Made by a program: the position numbers and the translations under genes
Notes under the pieces: generated by a model
Seen by the model: the letters and a program-made list of their open reading frames with translations, nothing else
The model's database searches: none
What the model was told of the DNA's origin: nothing
From: an uncultured Clostridia bacterium
Lineage (GTDB): Bacteria; Bacillota; Clostridia; Christensenellales; Borkfalkiaceae
DNA length: 42,302 nucleotides
Assembly (NCBI GenBank): GCA_945917475.1
Contig: CAMEHL010000003.1
Location: forward strand, 1 to 42,302
Direction: 5' to 3'
Part shown: positions 6,561 to 14,887 of the stretch, piece by piece
Position numbering within the stretch: position 1 is the first letter of the stretch
Layout of the letters: every line of letters starts with the position of its first letter

Positions 6561-7439
6561 ATGAAAACAAATATCCGATTAAAAAAAGAATTATCTGCGC
6601 TCGCGGTAACGCTGTTTGCCGCGTGCGTTTCCGCTTTTACTCTGCATATTTTCGTGTATCCCGCGGATTTTGCTCCGAGCGGGGTGGACGGAATAGCCGC
6701 CATGCTCCAGAAGTTGACGGGGTTGGGCGCGGGCTATTATACGCTTATCTTCAATATTCCCCTTTTAATCGCGAGTTGGTTCGTTCTTAAAAAGCGTTAC
6801 GTCGTTTATACGATCATATTCACGTTGGTTTCTTCCGCGCTTATTCAGGTGCTTGCCGCCGTGGATTTTTACGTTTACGTTACGCAGTCGGATAAACTTC
6901 TGCCCGCCGTCTTTTCGGGTATTCTGCTGGGTATACGGACGGGCGTTATGCTGCGGTTCGGCGGCTCGACGGGCGGAATAGACGTAATCGCCTGTATGAT
7001 ACAGAAGAAAAAACCTTACCTTAATATCGAAAAGTCGATAAGTGTAATCGCTTGTCTCATTATCGGCGTATCTTTCTTCGTGTACGGCAATCTCGAGTGC
7101 ATTATGCTGTCCATAATCCAGACGTTCGTCTTTGAAAAGGCGACGGCTCTGATTATGCGAGACACGCGCAACGCCGTTCAGTTCGTCGTTATCACCGACA
7201 AGCCCGAACAACTGCGCAACGAAATTATCTTCAACTTGAAACACGGCGCGACGGTAACTCAATGCAAAGGAATGTTCACGGACGAAAACAAGTATATGAT
7301 TACCACCGTCGTGAACACGAGACAAGTCCCCGAATTTATGAATATCCTAAAAAAACATCCCGATAATTTCGTCTATTATTCGGACGTAACGGGTGTAAAA
7401 GGCAATTTCCGCCGTTACAGAGACGACGTGGCAAAATAG
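6561..7439 (+). CDS. YitT family membrane protein with DUF2179 domain
   Basis: This 292-residue protein has about five to six transmembrane segments in the first 200 residues, then a soluble C-terminal DUF2179 domain (from about 210: VQFVVITDKPEQLRNEI... GATVTQCKGMFT). The signatures GVDGIAAMLQKLTG and MLRFGGSTGGIDVIACM are typical of the YitT/YpjC family. The substrate is generally unknown. No clear SD sequence precedes the ATG, which suggests translational coupling to the upstream kinase gene. A strong shared terminator follows. Confidence 0.9.
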   Translation: MKTNIRLKKELSALAVTLFAACVSAFTLHIFVYPADFAPSGVDGIAAMLQKLTGLGAGYYTLIFNIPLLIASWFVLKKRYVVYTIIFTLVSSALIQVLAAVDFYVYVTQSDKLLPAVFSGILLGIRTGVMLRFGGSTGGIDVIACMIQKKKPYLNIEKSISVIACLIIGVSFFVYGNLECIMLSIIQTFVFEKATALIMRDTRNAVQFVVITDKPEQLRNEIIFNLKHGATVTQCKGMFTDENKYMITTVVNTRQVPEFMNILKKHPDNFVYYSDVTGVKGNFRRYRDDVAK

Positions 7440-7524
7440 TCGCATCTGCCTTAGCCGCGAAACGGCGACGGTAAAACCGATAATAAACCGCATATTACGG
7501 CATAAACCCTATTATAACCGCTAT

Positions 7525-7556
7525 AAAAGCCCGAAAGACAGTTCTTTCGGGCTTTT
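7525..7556. terminator. Bidirectional terminator between YitT and GH20 genes
   Basis: AAAAGCCCGAAAGA pairs perfectly with TCTTTCGGGCTTTT (14 bp, CAGT loop). Flanking A and T tracts allow termination from both converging genes. Confidence 0.88.
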
Positions 7557-7622
7557 GAGTTTTGGTTTTTACGTTAGGCGCAACGCTTTTCAGGCAACCG
7601 CGCCGCTTTTTCAGGCTTGCGG

Positions 7623-9221
7623 TTATAAAACGTTCGCCGTCGCGTTAAGTATCCAGGAATTATATACGAAACCCGTCGTTCTGTCTTTCAGTCCGAAAGC
7701 GTCTATAAGTTCGTTTTCGAGTTCGGGTATGCGGTCGATTTCGCCTTTTAAGTATTTCTCGATTTTTTCTTTGCAGAATTTCAGGCGTTCCATAAGTCCG
7801 CCGAGCCGTATTATATGCACTTCGAAACCGTTGGGTTTGTTTTCTCTTTCCCAAAGCGATGCAAATTCGTCGTAAAACCCGCGCAAGGCGTCAAGCGCTT
7901 TACCGAAATCTTCCGCCGTCTTTCTAAGCCCGTCTTTGTCTTTCGCGCGGTAATTCTTTCTCGCGTTCGCGCCGAGCGCGTATTTTATCGCGAGCGCGTT
8001 GCAAAGTTTTTTCTCGAATTCAAAAAGATAACCGAAAGATTTGCTCTTTTTTCCGTATTCTTCGAGTTTTTTCGCCGCGTCCGTGTAAAAATCGTATTCG
8101 TTGCCGCGCACGGCTGTATCGAACGCGCCCAGAAACGGGTCGTTATACAGCATATATTTGGACTGATTTTCAAGCAACTCGTCCTCTTTGTTGCACTTGT
8201 TGGGAAGTTCGAGCGCCATAAATGCGTCGAAATCTTCGCCCGTCGCAAGGTTAAAGCCGCGCTTTATGAGTTCGATATCTTCGTTGCCTTCGTAAACCTG
8301 TTTCGCATAATACAGCACGGGCAGGGCGGTATAATACGAACATTCCTTACCGTTGTCGCCCCATACCGTCATAATTATATTTTTAACGCCGCGCTTTCTG
8401 CACACGCGCATTGCGGATTGAGTGGTTTTCAGCGCGAGTCTGAGATTAGGGACGAATCCGCTCCAACTCCACGTTCCGCCGGCAAACCATACGTCTTTGA
8501 AATTTTCGTGCAGTCCGAAGTATTTTTCGTATTCGGCTTCTTCTTTATGGTAATAATCCCAGTACACGGGTATTACGTTGTCGGGCATATCGGCGGCGAT
8601 TTTTTCGGTAACGGGGTTATCCGCGTAATACTCCCCGCCGTTAACCACGCGCAGGAACATATCCGACCACATAAGCGTTTCGAAACCGTATTTTTTCGCA
8701 ATTTCAGCCACCCTGACGAGATGTTCTATCATCACCCCGTATATATTCTGAAAGCCGTGCAGGTCGGCGTATTTGCCCCTGCCCACCATATTCGCCTCGT
8801 CCATTCCTATATGCACGGTGCGGCTTTTAAATTCTTCTTTTAACGTGCGGAACATATTCTCTATGAGCGTATACGTTCTCTCGTCGCCGATAAGCAGAAT
8901 ATCTTTCGTATCGCAGATTCTCGCGTATTCGCCGTAACGGAAAATCCCGTTAAGATGCGCGAGAGTCTGTATGCACGGAATAAGTTCCACTCCCTTTTTG
9001 TCTGCGTAAGCGTCTATATCCTTTATCTCCGCGGCGGTATACGCGCCCCTTAAAAATCCGAACAGTTTTTCGTCCTTTACTTCGTAGGTGTCTTCCGTAT
9101 ACAGCATAAGCGAATTATAGCCTAACGCCGCGATGTAATCTATATATTCTTTAACCTTTTCGGGCAACATTACCCCGTCTCTCGACATATCGAGCATTGC
9201 GCAAAAACGTGTCTTTTCCAT
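7623..9221 (-). CDS. Glycoside hydrolase family 20-like beta-N-acetylhexosaminidase
   Basis: The start is placed at the ATG at 9221 (532 aa) because GGAG lies 7-8 bases upstream and the promoter at 9285-9313 would exclude the longer track ORF. The sequence reads as a TIM barrel with the GH20 catalytic pair in VHIGMDEAN (Asp141-Glu142), matching the usual HxGGDE. GH20 enzymes cleave terminal beta-GlcNAc or GalNAc by substrate assistance. There is no signal peptide and no separate N-terminal GH20b domain, so it should act in the cytoplasm on imported oligosaccharides. A helical C-terminal region follows the barrel. It lies downstream of a LacI regulator on the same strand but has its own promoter. 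The exact specificity cannot be read. Confidence 0.82.
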   Translation of the reverse strand: MEKTRFCAMLDMSRDGVMLPEKVKEYIDYIAALGYNSLMLYTEDTYEVKDEKLFGFLRGAYTAAEIKDIDAYADKKGVELIPCIQTLAHLNGIFRYGEYARICDTKDILLIGDERTYTLIENMFRTLKEEFKSRTVHIGMDEANMVGRGKYADLHGFQNIYGVMIEHLVRVAEIAKKYGFETLMWSDMFLRVVNGGEYYADNPVTEKIAADMPDNVIPVYWDYYHKEEAEYEKYFGLHENFKDVWFAGGTWSWSGFVPNLRLALKTTQSAMRVCRKRGVKNIIMTVWGDNGKECSYYTALPVLYYAKQVYEGNEDIELIKRGFNLATGEDFDAFMALELPNKCNKEDELLENQSKYMLYNDPFLGAFDTAVRGNEYDFYTDAAKKLEEYGKKSKSFGYLFEFEKKLCNALAIKYALGANARKNYRAKDKDGLRKTAEDFGKALDALRGFYDEFASLWERENKPNGFEVHIIRLGGLMERLKFCKEKIEKYLKGEIDRIPELENELIDAFGLKDRTTGFVYNSWILNATANVL

Positions 9222-9284
9222 ACGATTCTCCGTCGATTTTTTATTTTGCAACCGCCGCGCCGTATACGCGGAAGTTACTTTAAT

Positions 9285-9313
9285 ATTATACACCGTTACC
9301 GCCCGCTTGTAAA
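9285..9313 (-). promoter_or_regulatory. Promoter of the GH20 gene
   Basis: TTTACA (9308-9313) and TATAAT (9285-9290) are separated by 17 bp on the minus strand. It lies between the LacI stop codon and the GH20 start. Confidence 0.82.
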
Positions 9314-9373
9314 GCAAAAAGACGAATCGCAAAAAACTCCCGACAAATAATCCGGTCGCCGCGGCTTATATAA

Positions 9374-10348
9374 TCAGTCGGCGCGTTTTTTCACGGAATT
9401 TCTTAAAATAAGATTGCTTTTCACCGAAACGTGCTGAACGAGAGTATAGCCGCGCCTGTTCATCTTTTTATAAAGTATATCCGTAACTATGCCCGTTATT
9501 TCCGCCGCGTTGGTTTCTATGCTCGAAAGAGAGATGTTGTAATAATCTGCAATCTTTATGTTGTCCATACCAATAAGCGAAATATCGTCGGGGCATTTCA
9601 AACCGTGTTTCTGCAAAGAAGTAATTACCCCCAGCGCAATATAGTCGTAAGAAGCGAGAATTGCCGTCGGCAGATTGCCGCCCGAAAACAGTTTTTCCAT
9701 TCCGTCATAACCCGCTTCTTCGAACCGCTTATCTGATACGACTATGAGAGACGGGTCCACCGTGAGATTTTTTTCTTTCATCGCTTTTTCGAAAAGACGC
9801 TGCTTTCCTATAGTCAGTCTCTCGCCTATAAACCCTATTTTTTCATGCCCCGCTTCTCTCAACACGTAAACCGCTTCTCTTATTCCGCTATAAAAATCGA
9901 TGCTGACCACGTCGGCGTACTTCTGTTCGGACGACGAGCCTATGTACACTATCGGCACGGGATTGTATTTTTTGGCGACTGATTTGCCCGCCATCACTAT
10001 AATCCCGTCCGCCCTGTTGTCAGTCGAATAAAAGCCTATGAGTTCGCTTTCGGTCTTTAACGAAAAATCGGTTACCGAAACGAGCATAACCGAATTTTCG
10101 CGTTCGGTTATTTTTTTCAGTTCTTCTAAAATCACGGTGTAATACGCGCTCGTGATTTCCGGGCAGATTACGGCAATCACCTTTTTCCCGAATTTCTTTT
10201 TGTCATATTTATAAAAACAGCCGAGTTCTTTGGCTTTTTTTATTACCGCGGCTTTGGTTTCGGCACTGACGTCTTTGCCGTCGGAAAAAACTTTGGACAC
10301 GGTTGAAAGCGAATACCCCGTTATTTTCGCAAGTTCTTTAAGGTTCAT
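9374..10348 (-). CDS. LacI-family transcriptional regulator
   Basis: The start is placed at the ATG at 10348 (324 aa), beginning MNLKELAKITGYSLSTVSKVF, the standard LacI helix-turn-helix at the extreme N-terminus. The track's earlier start would place 16 extra basic residues in front of it. AGGAG is about 15 nt away, so translation initiation is not ideal. A periplasmic-binding-like ligand domain follows (KVIAVICPEITSAYYTVI... DGIIVMAG... AILASYDYIALGVI... DISLIGMDNIKIADYY). The hinge after the HTH reads FYKYDKKKFGKK and lacks the usual N-x-x-A-R-x-L hinge helix. It sits between the GH20 gene and the divergent ceramidase-like operon and probably represses one or both until a sugar binds. Confidence 0.92.
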   Translation of the reverse strand: MNLKELAKITGYSLSTVSKVFSDGKDVSAETKAAVIKKAKELGCFYKYDKKKFGKKVIAVICPEITSAYYTVILEELKKITERENSVMLVSVTDFSLKTESELIGFYSTDNRADGIIVMAGKSVAKKYNPVPIVYIGSSSEQKYADVVSIDFYSGIREAVYVLREAGHEKIGFIGERLTIGKQRLFEKAMKEKNLTVDPSLIVVSDKRFEEAGYDGMEKLFSGGNLPTAILASYDYIALGVITSLQKHGLKCPDDISLIGMDNIKIADYYNISLSSIETNAAEITGIVTDILYKKMNRRGYTLVQHVSVKSNLILRNSVKKRAD

Positions 10349-10386
10349 AAACTTCTCACGTCGCTCCTTTCGCGATTTACGGGAAA

Positions 10387-10415
10387 ATGATAACATTTAT
10401 TCGTAAAAATTTCAA
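10387..10415 (-). promoter_or_regulatory. Promoter of the LacI-family gene
   Basis: TTGAAA (10410-10415) and TATCAT (10387-10392) are separated by 17 bp on the minus strand, about 30 bases before the ATG. Confidence 0.65.
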
Positions 10416-10455
10416 GTATTTTAGCAAAAAACCCTTTTATTATATAATGTTTTTA

Positions 10456-10470
10456 ACGAAAACTTTTCGT
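10456..10470. promoter_or_regulatory. Perfect 15-bp palindrome, probable LacI-family operator
   Basis: ACGAAAA-C-TTTTCGT is an exact odd-length palindrome of the size bound by LacI-family dimers. It lies in the divergent region, upstream of both the LacI promoter and the ceramidase operon promoter, and about 12 bp before the latter's -35. Confidence 0.55.
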
Positions 10471-10481
10471 GAGTTTTTGTA

Positions 10482-10511
10482 TTGACAGTATGGCGGACGC
10501 GGGATTATAAT
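10482..10511 (+). promoter_or_regulatory. Promoter of the ceramidase-like operon
   Basis: Consensus TTGACA (10482-10487) and TATAAT (10506-10511) are separated by 18 bp, with the ATG about 25 bases downstream of the predicted start. Confidence 0.85.
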
Positions 10512-10543
10512 ATATATAATAAAAAAAATACAGGAGAATAAAA

Positions 10544-12034
10544 ATGTCGGTTAAAATAGGCTGGGCGGAAGTAGATATAACGCCCGAAAAAGGAACTAAA
10601 ATAGGACTTGCAGGTCAGTTTTTCGAGAGAATTACGGACGAAGTGGAAAGCAGAATAACCATAACGGCGTTCGCGCTGGAAAACGGCGACGACAGGGCGG
10701 TTATAGCGTCGTGCGATTTGGTTGCGATAGGCAAAAATCTCCACGCGCTCGTAAAGCAGAAAGTTACCGCCGTCTATCCCGAATTAAAGGATAAAATAAT
10801 CACGAACGCCATTCACACGCACACTTCTTACGTATATTCGAGAAAGAATACGTTGAGCGATTCTTCTCTTTCGGTATTGAAAGAACTGCTTCCCGCGGAT
10901 ATGCAGTATAAGCCGCTGGTCAGCGACGAAACAATGCTCGACCCCGACGTTGCGCTCGGATTTTTAGCGGATAAAATAGCCGAAGCGGTAAAAAAGGCGT
11001 GGGAGAACAGAACGGACGGTTATTACGCCAACGCGTTCGGCAGAGCGGCGGTCGGTATGAACAGGCGCGTCTGTTATGACGACGGCTCCGCCAAAATGTG
11101 GGGAGACAGCAATCTCGCCAACTTTGAAGAACTCGAAAGCGGCAACGACAGCGGCATAGAAATCATATACACTTTCGATAAGGATAAAAAATTAAACGGC
11201 GTTATCGCCAATATCGCCTGTCCCGCGCAGGTGGTGGAACACAGAAATTTCATATCTTCCGATTACTGGGGAAAGGTAAAGGAAAATTTAAGAAAACGTT
11301 TCGGGGAAAACGTGTTCGTGCTGGGACTGTGTTCTGCGGCGGGCGATTTGTGTCCGAGAGATTTAATACGCTGGGTTAATCCCGAAACGCCGATAGACGA
11401 CCCGAATATCAAGCGCGAAAACTATATTGAACGCCGCGCAGATCCGTCTATGTTCGACGTGTCGGGCTTAAAGGTCGTGGGAAGGAGAATTTCCGACGAA
11501 CTTATCGCCGTCTACGAAGAACTCGATAAAAGCGCGTTGAAAAACGACGGAGAGTTAAAGCACGAAACCGTAACTCTGACCTTGCCGCTCCGCAAAGTTA
11601 CCATAGCCGAATATAACGACGCGGTTGAAAAAATCGACGCGTACATAGAAAAGAACAAAGGCAGGGCTATGACGTTCGACGACAACGCGAAAATGCACGT
11701 TTACGCGGGGACGATAGCGAGATACAGAACGCAACAGAAAATAAACACGTTTACGGAAGAAATCCATATTATAAGATTCGGAGATATAGCGATAGCGACC
11801 AATCCTTTCGAACTGTTCTTAAACTACGGAAACAAGATAAGAGCGAGAAGTAAGGCAAAACAGACTTTTCTCATTCAACTCTCCTGCGGAGCGGACGGGT
11901 ATCTGCCGACCGAAAAAGCGGAAAAAGGCAGCCACTATTCCGCGTACGTTTCGAGCGGATCTACCGGACACGAAGGCGGCGACTTATTAGTCAGAGAAAC
12001 ACTCGAACGTATCAACTCGATGTTCAACGTTTGA
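10544..12034 (+). CDS. Neutral/alkaline ceramidase N-terminal-like hydrolase
   Basis: This 496-residue protein begins WAEVDITPEKG after a short lead and contains the metal-site signature TNAIHTHTS (His91, His93), a second region CPAQVVEHRN, and LCSAAGDLCPRDL, which matches the C-x-x-x-GD-x-x-P block of the neutral ceramidase N-terminal fold (PF04734-type). True neutral ceramidases cleave the amide bond of ceramide and are usually secreted and longer. This one has no signal peptide and no C-terminal Ig-like domain, so it is probably a cytoplasmic amidase or esterase on an unknown substrate. AGGAG lies seven bases before the ATG. It is the first gene of a six-gene operon. Confidence 0.75.
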   Translation: MSVKIGWAEVDITPEKGTKIGLAGQFFERITDEVESRITITAFALENGDDRAVIASCDLVAIGKNLHALVKQKVTAVYPELKDKIITNAIHTHTSYVYSRKNTLSDSSLSVLKELLPADMQYKPLVSDETMLDPDVALGFLADKIAEAVKKAWENRTDGYYANAFGRAAVGMNRRVCYDDGSAKMWGDSNLANFEELESGNDSGIEIIYTFDKDKKLNGVIANIACPAQVVEHRNFISSDYWGKVKENLRKRFGENVFVLGLCSAAGDLCPRDLIRWVNPETPIDDPNIKRENYIERRADPSMFDVSGLKVVGRRISDELIAVYEELDKSALKNDGELKHETVTLTLPLRKVTIAEYNDAVEKIDAYIEKNKGRAMTFDDNAKMHVYAGTIARYRTQQKINTFTEEIHIIRFGDIAIATNPFELFLNYGNKIRARSKAKQTFLIQLSCGADGYLPTEKAEKGSHYSAYVSSGSTGHEGGDLLVRETLERINSMFNV

Positions 12035-12047
12035 CAGACAGGTAATA

Positions 12048-13451
12048 ATGAGAAAAAATTACGAACTCGATATGACCGAAGGTCCTATCGTAAAACAACT
12101 GATACGTTTCGCCTTGCCCATTCTTGCGGTAAACATTCTGCAAATTTTGTTTACAACGGCGGACACGGTGGTTCTCGGCAGGTTCGTGCCGGAAGAACGC
12201 TCAACCGTTGCGGTAGCCGCCGTCGGCGCGACAACGAGCCTTATAAATCTGCTTATAGGTTTTTTCGTGGGTATATCGTTGGGCGCAAACGTATTGGTTG
12301 CACGGTGTAAAGGCGGAAACAATCCCGAGCGCGCAAAGAAATACGTCGGGTGTTCGGTTCTGTTAAGTCTGATTTCAGGTATGGCGATTCTGCTTATCGG
12401 TTTTTTCGGAGCGGAAACGTTCCTTTCCTGGATGAATTGCAAAAACGAACTTTTAGCGCTTGCCACGAAATATCTGAAGATTTACTTTCTCGGAATGCCG
12501 TTAATAATGCTCTATAATTTCGCCGCGTCAATACTGCGTGCGGTTGGCGATACCGTAAGACCGCTTATCTTTCTGCTGGCGGGCGGAGTGCTGAACGTGG
12601 GGCTGAATATCTTCTTCGTAACGGCAGTCGGTCTCGACGTGGAAGGCGTTGCGATAGCGACGGTTGCTTCTAACGCTGTTTCCGCGATATGCTGTTTAGT
12701 GGTTATGCTTAAAAGCAAAGGCTTTTGCCGTCTCGATTTGAAATATTTACGTATTTTCGGGAAGGAACTGAAAGACTTGTTATATCTTGGAATCCCCAGC
12801 GGTTTGCAGAAAGTGTTTTTCAGTATTACCAACGTGCTTATTCAGGCAAACGTCAACGCTTTCGGTCCGTTTGCGACTGCAGGAAATTCGGTCAGTAGCG
12901 AAATAGACAAGTATATTTACGAAGTAGGAGAATCACTTGCAATATCGACGCTTTCTTTCACCGGTCAGAATATGGAAGCGAAAAAATACGACCGGGTGAA
13001 AGAAACGATTAAAAAGACCATAATGCTAATCGTATGCACGTCGTTACCGCTCGGCATTCTCGCGTCCGTTTTCTCCGAACCATTGTGTCTGGCGATAAGA
13101 AACGACCTTGCCATTCTCCCCTATGCTCAATCCAGATTATACGTTATGGCGACTACGTATTTTATATGCAGTATAATGGGCGTTTTCGGCTACGTGCTAC
13201 GCGGGATGGGAAAATCTCTTACGTCTATGATAATTTCGCTCGTAGGAAGTTGTCTGCTTCGTATAGTGGTAGTTTACGTTTTAGGCTGGTTTTTCCCCGG
13301 AAATTTCCTCGTGCTTTTCCTGTCCTATCCCATTTCCTGGCTGATAGGAGTGTGTATTCAGATAACGGTACTTTCTAAACTATTCTCGTCGTTACAAAAA
13401 AGTAAAACGGCAGAAATTTCAGAAAACAAAGAAAACGAAAAAGTCGCGTAA
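12048..13451 (+). CDS. MATE family multidrug/toxin exporter
   Basis: This 467-residue protein has about twelve transmembrane helices. Its start MTEGPIVKQLIRFALPI and the TADTVVLGRFV block are typical of MATE exporters, which expel organic cations or metabolites in exchange for H+ or Na+. The second half repeats the fold (GIPSGLQKVFFSITNVLIQANVNAFG). It begins 13 bp after the ceramidase-like gene, with a weak AGG SD sequence suggesting coupling. In this operon it may export a side product, but no substrate can be inferred. Confidence 0.93.
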   Translation: MRKNYELDMTEGPIVKQLIRFALPILAVNILQILFTTADTVVLGRFVPEERSTVAVAAVGATTSLINLLIGFFVGISLGANVLVARCKGGNNPERAKKYVGCSVLLSLISGMAILLIGFFGAETFLSWMNCKNELLALATKYLKIYFLGMPLIMLYNFAASILRAVGDTVRPLIFLLAGGVLNVGLNIFFVTAVGLDVEGVAIATVASNAVSAICCLVVMLKSKGFCRLDLKYLRIFGKELKDLLYLGIPSGLQKVFFSITNVLIQANVNAFGPFATAGNSVSSEIDKYIYEVGESLAISTLSFTGQNMEAKKYDRVKETIKKTIMLIVCTSLPLGILASVFSEPLCLAIRNDLAILPYAQSRLYVMATTYFICSIMGVFGYVLRGMGKSLTSMIISLVGSCLLRIVVVYVLGWFFPGNFLVLFLSYPISWLIGVCIQITVLSKLFSSLQKSKTAEISENKENEKVA

Positions 13452-13504
13452 TCGCCAAAACCCGAGCGTTACGCGGAAACAGTAAAAAAATTTAAGGAGA
13501 AATT

Positions 13505-14851
13505 ATGATAAAGATTGCTTTTGCGGGATTCGGCGAAGTAAACACGCCGATAGAAGTAATAGAAAGAAAATGCAAAAAAGCGTGCGAAGATCTGGTTAAA
13601 GCGGGTGCGGAAGTGTTTCCCTTCTACCCTATCCGCGACGATTACGAAGAAACGTACGTAAACAAGGCTACGGAGTATTTCACGGATAAAGATTTCGACG
13701 CGATGGTTTTGTGCGTTGCGGGTTGGATACCCACGCACGCGATACTTAAAGTCGCCGATAAGTTCAGACACAAACCTATGGTGCTGTGGGGGCTGTGCGG
13801 CTGGTACGAAGACGGGCATCTCGTTACGACGGCGGATCAAGCGGGAACTTCCGCTTGCAGAAAAACGCTCGAAGATTTGGGATATACGTTTAAATACGTT
13901 TACGACGTAGTGGGATTGCCGAGCAAAACGGAAGAAGTATTGTCTTATTGCGCCAGCGCGTCCGCGGCGGCGAAAATCAGAAAAATCAAGATAGGACAGG
14001 TCGGCTACCGCGATATGCAACTGTACGGCACGCAGTTTGACGGAATAGCGGTAAAACGCGAATTCGGCGTGGAAATAGAGTGCGTGGAAATGCTGGAAAT
14101 AGTGCAGCGTGCGGAAAAACTCTCCGAATCGGAAATAGACAAAGTCGTAAACGGCAGAATAAAAAAATGGAAATTTCTGAAAGAACCCGACGCCGACGCG
14201 ATGAAAAACGCCGCTAAATATTATCTTGCGTTCAGAAGCATAATAGCGGAAAGAAACTACGCGGCGGTATCAATAAAAGACGTGGACGGGTTTAAAAAAC
14301 TGCTCGGATTCCCGCCCGCGCCGATTTTTACGCTGCTCGGAGAAGACGGAATAAGCACGATACCCGAAAACGACTGTATGGGCAACGTAACGCAGGTAAT
14401 AGTAAAAGAACTGACGGGGCAAATCGGAGCGTATCTCGAATTTTACGAATTCTTCTCCGACGGAGTGCTGGCGGGCGTGCCCGACTACGTTCCTGCAGAA
14501 ATAACGGACGGAGAGACCGTGTGTTATCCCGCGGCGTTCGGAGAACTATCGCAGAGCCTTTTAAATACTTCTAAAGTAAAAACGGGCTTAATCACTATGT
14601 GCAGACTTACGGTCAAAGACGGAAAGTTCGCTATGCATATAGTAAAGGGCGAAGGCAAAACGCCCGAAACGTGGGAAGAATGCGGCTGGGATAAGCCCGC
14701 GCCGCAGTTGTCGGGGTTGAAAGTAGAACTTGCCGACACGGAGAGATTCGCGCAGAACGTTATGGGGCAGCACTATATAATTTCTTACGGCGACAACGTG
14801 AAGAAAATAGTCGGATTCTGCAAAACTCTCGGAATAGAAACGATACTTTAA
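13505..14851 (+). CDS. L-fucose/L-arabinose isomerase-like protein
   Basis: This 448-residue cytoplasmic protein resembles the FucI/AraA-like superfamily (COG2407 type). The N-terminal part has the Rossmann-like VLCVAGWIPTHAILKVAD and PMVLWGLCGWYEDG blocks. The C-terminal part has a conserved TICGDEGC-like metal region replaced here by EDGISTIPENDCMGNVTQ, and the end VMGQHYIISYGDNVKKI with the final metal-site His. Family members interconvert aldoses and ketoses using Mn2+, but many such distant members lack a proven activity. AAGGAG is a strong SD sequence. It sits between MATE and CapA-like genes. Confidence 0.7.
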   Translation: MIKIAFAGFGEVNTPIEVIERKCKKACEDLVKAGAEVFPFYPIRDDYEETYVNKATEYFTDKDFDAMVLCVAGWIPTHAILKVADKFRHKPMVLWGLCGWYEDGHLVTTADQAGTSACRKTLEDLGYTFKYVYDVVGLPSKTEEVLSYCASASAAAKIRKIKIGQVGYRDMQLYGTQFDGIAVKREFGVEIECVEMLEIVQRAEKLSESEIDKVVNGRIKKWKFLKEPDADAMKNAAKYYLAFRSIIAERNYAAVSIKDVDGFKKLLGFPPAPIFTLLGEDGISTIPENDCMGNVTQVIVKELTGQIGAYLEFYEFFSDGVLAGVPDYVPAEITDGETVCYPAAFGELSQSLLNTSKVKTGLITMCRLTVKDGKFAMHIVKGEGKTPETWEECGWDKPAPQLSGLKVELADTERFAQNVMGQHYIISYGDNVKKIVGFCKTLGIETIL

Positions 14852-14887
14852 CCACCGAAAAACCTCAAAGAAATAAAAGAGAAAAAA

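Noticed and set aside
7815-8843. 342-aa + strand ORF
   Set aside because: Antisense to the GH20 gene, with no SD and Phe/Arg-rich composition typical of reverse-frame shadows.
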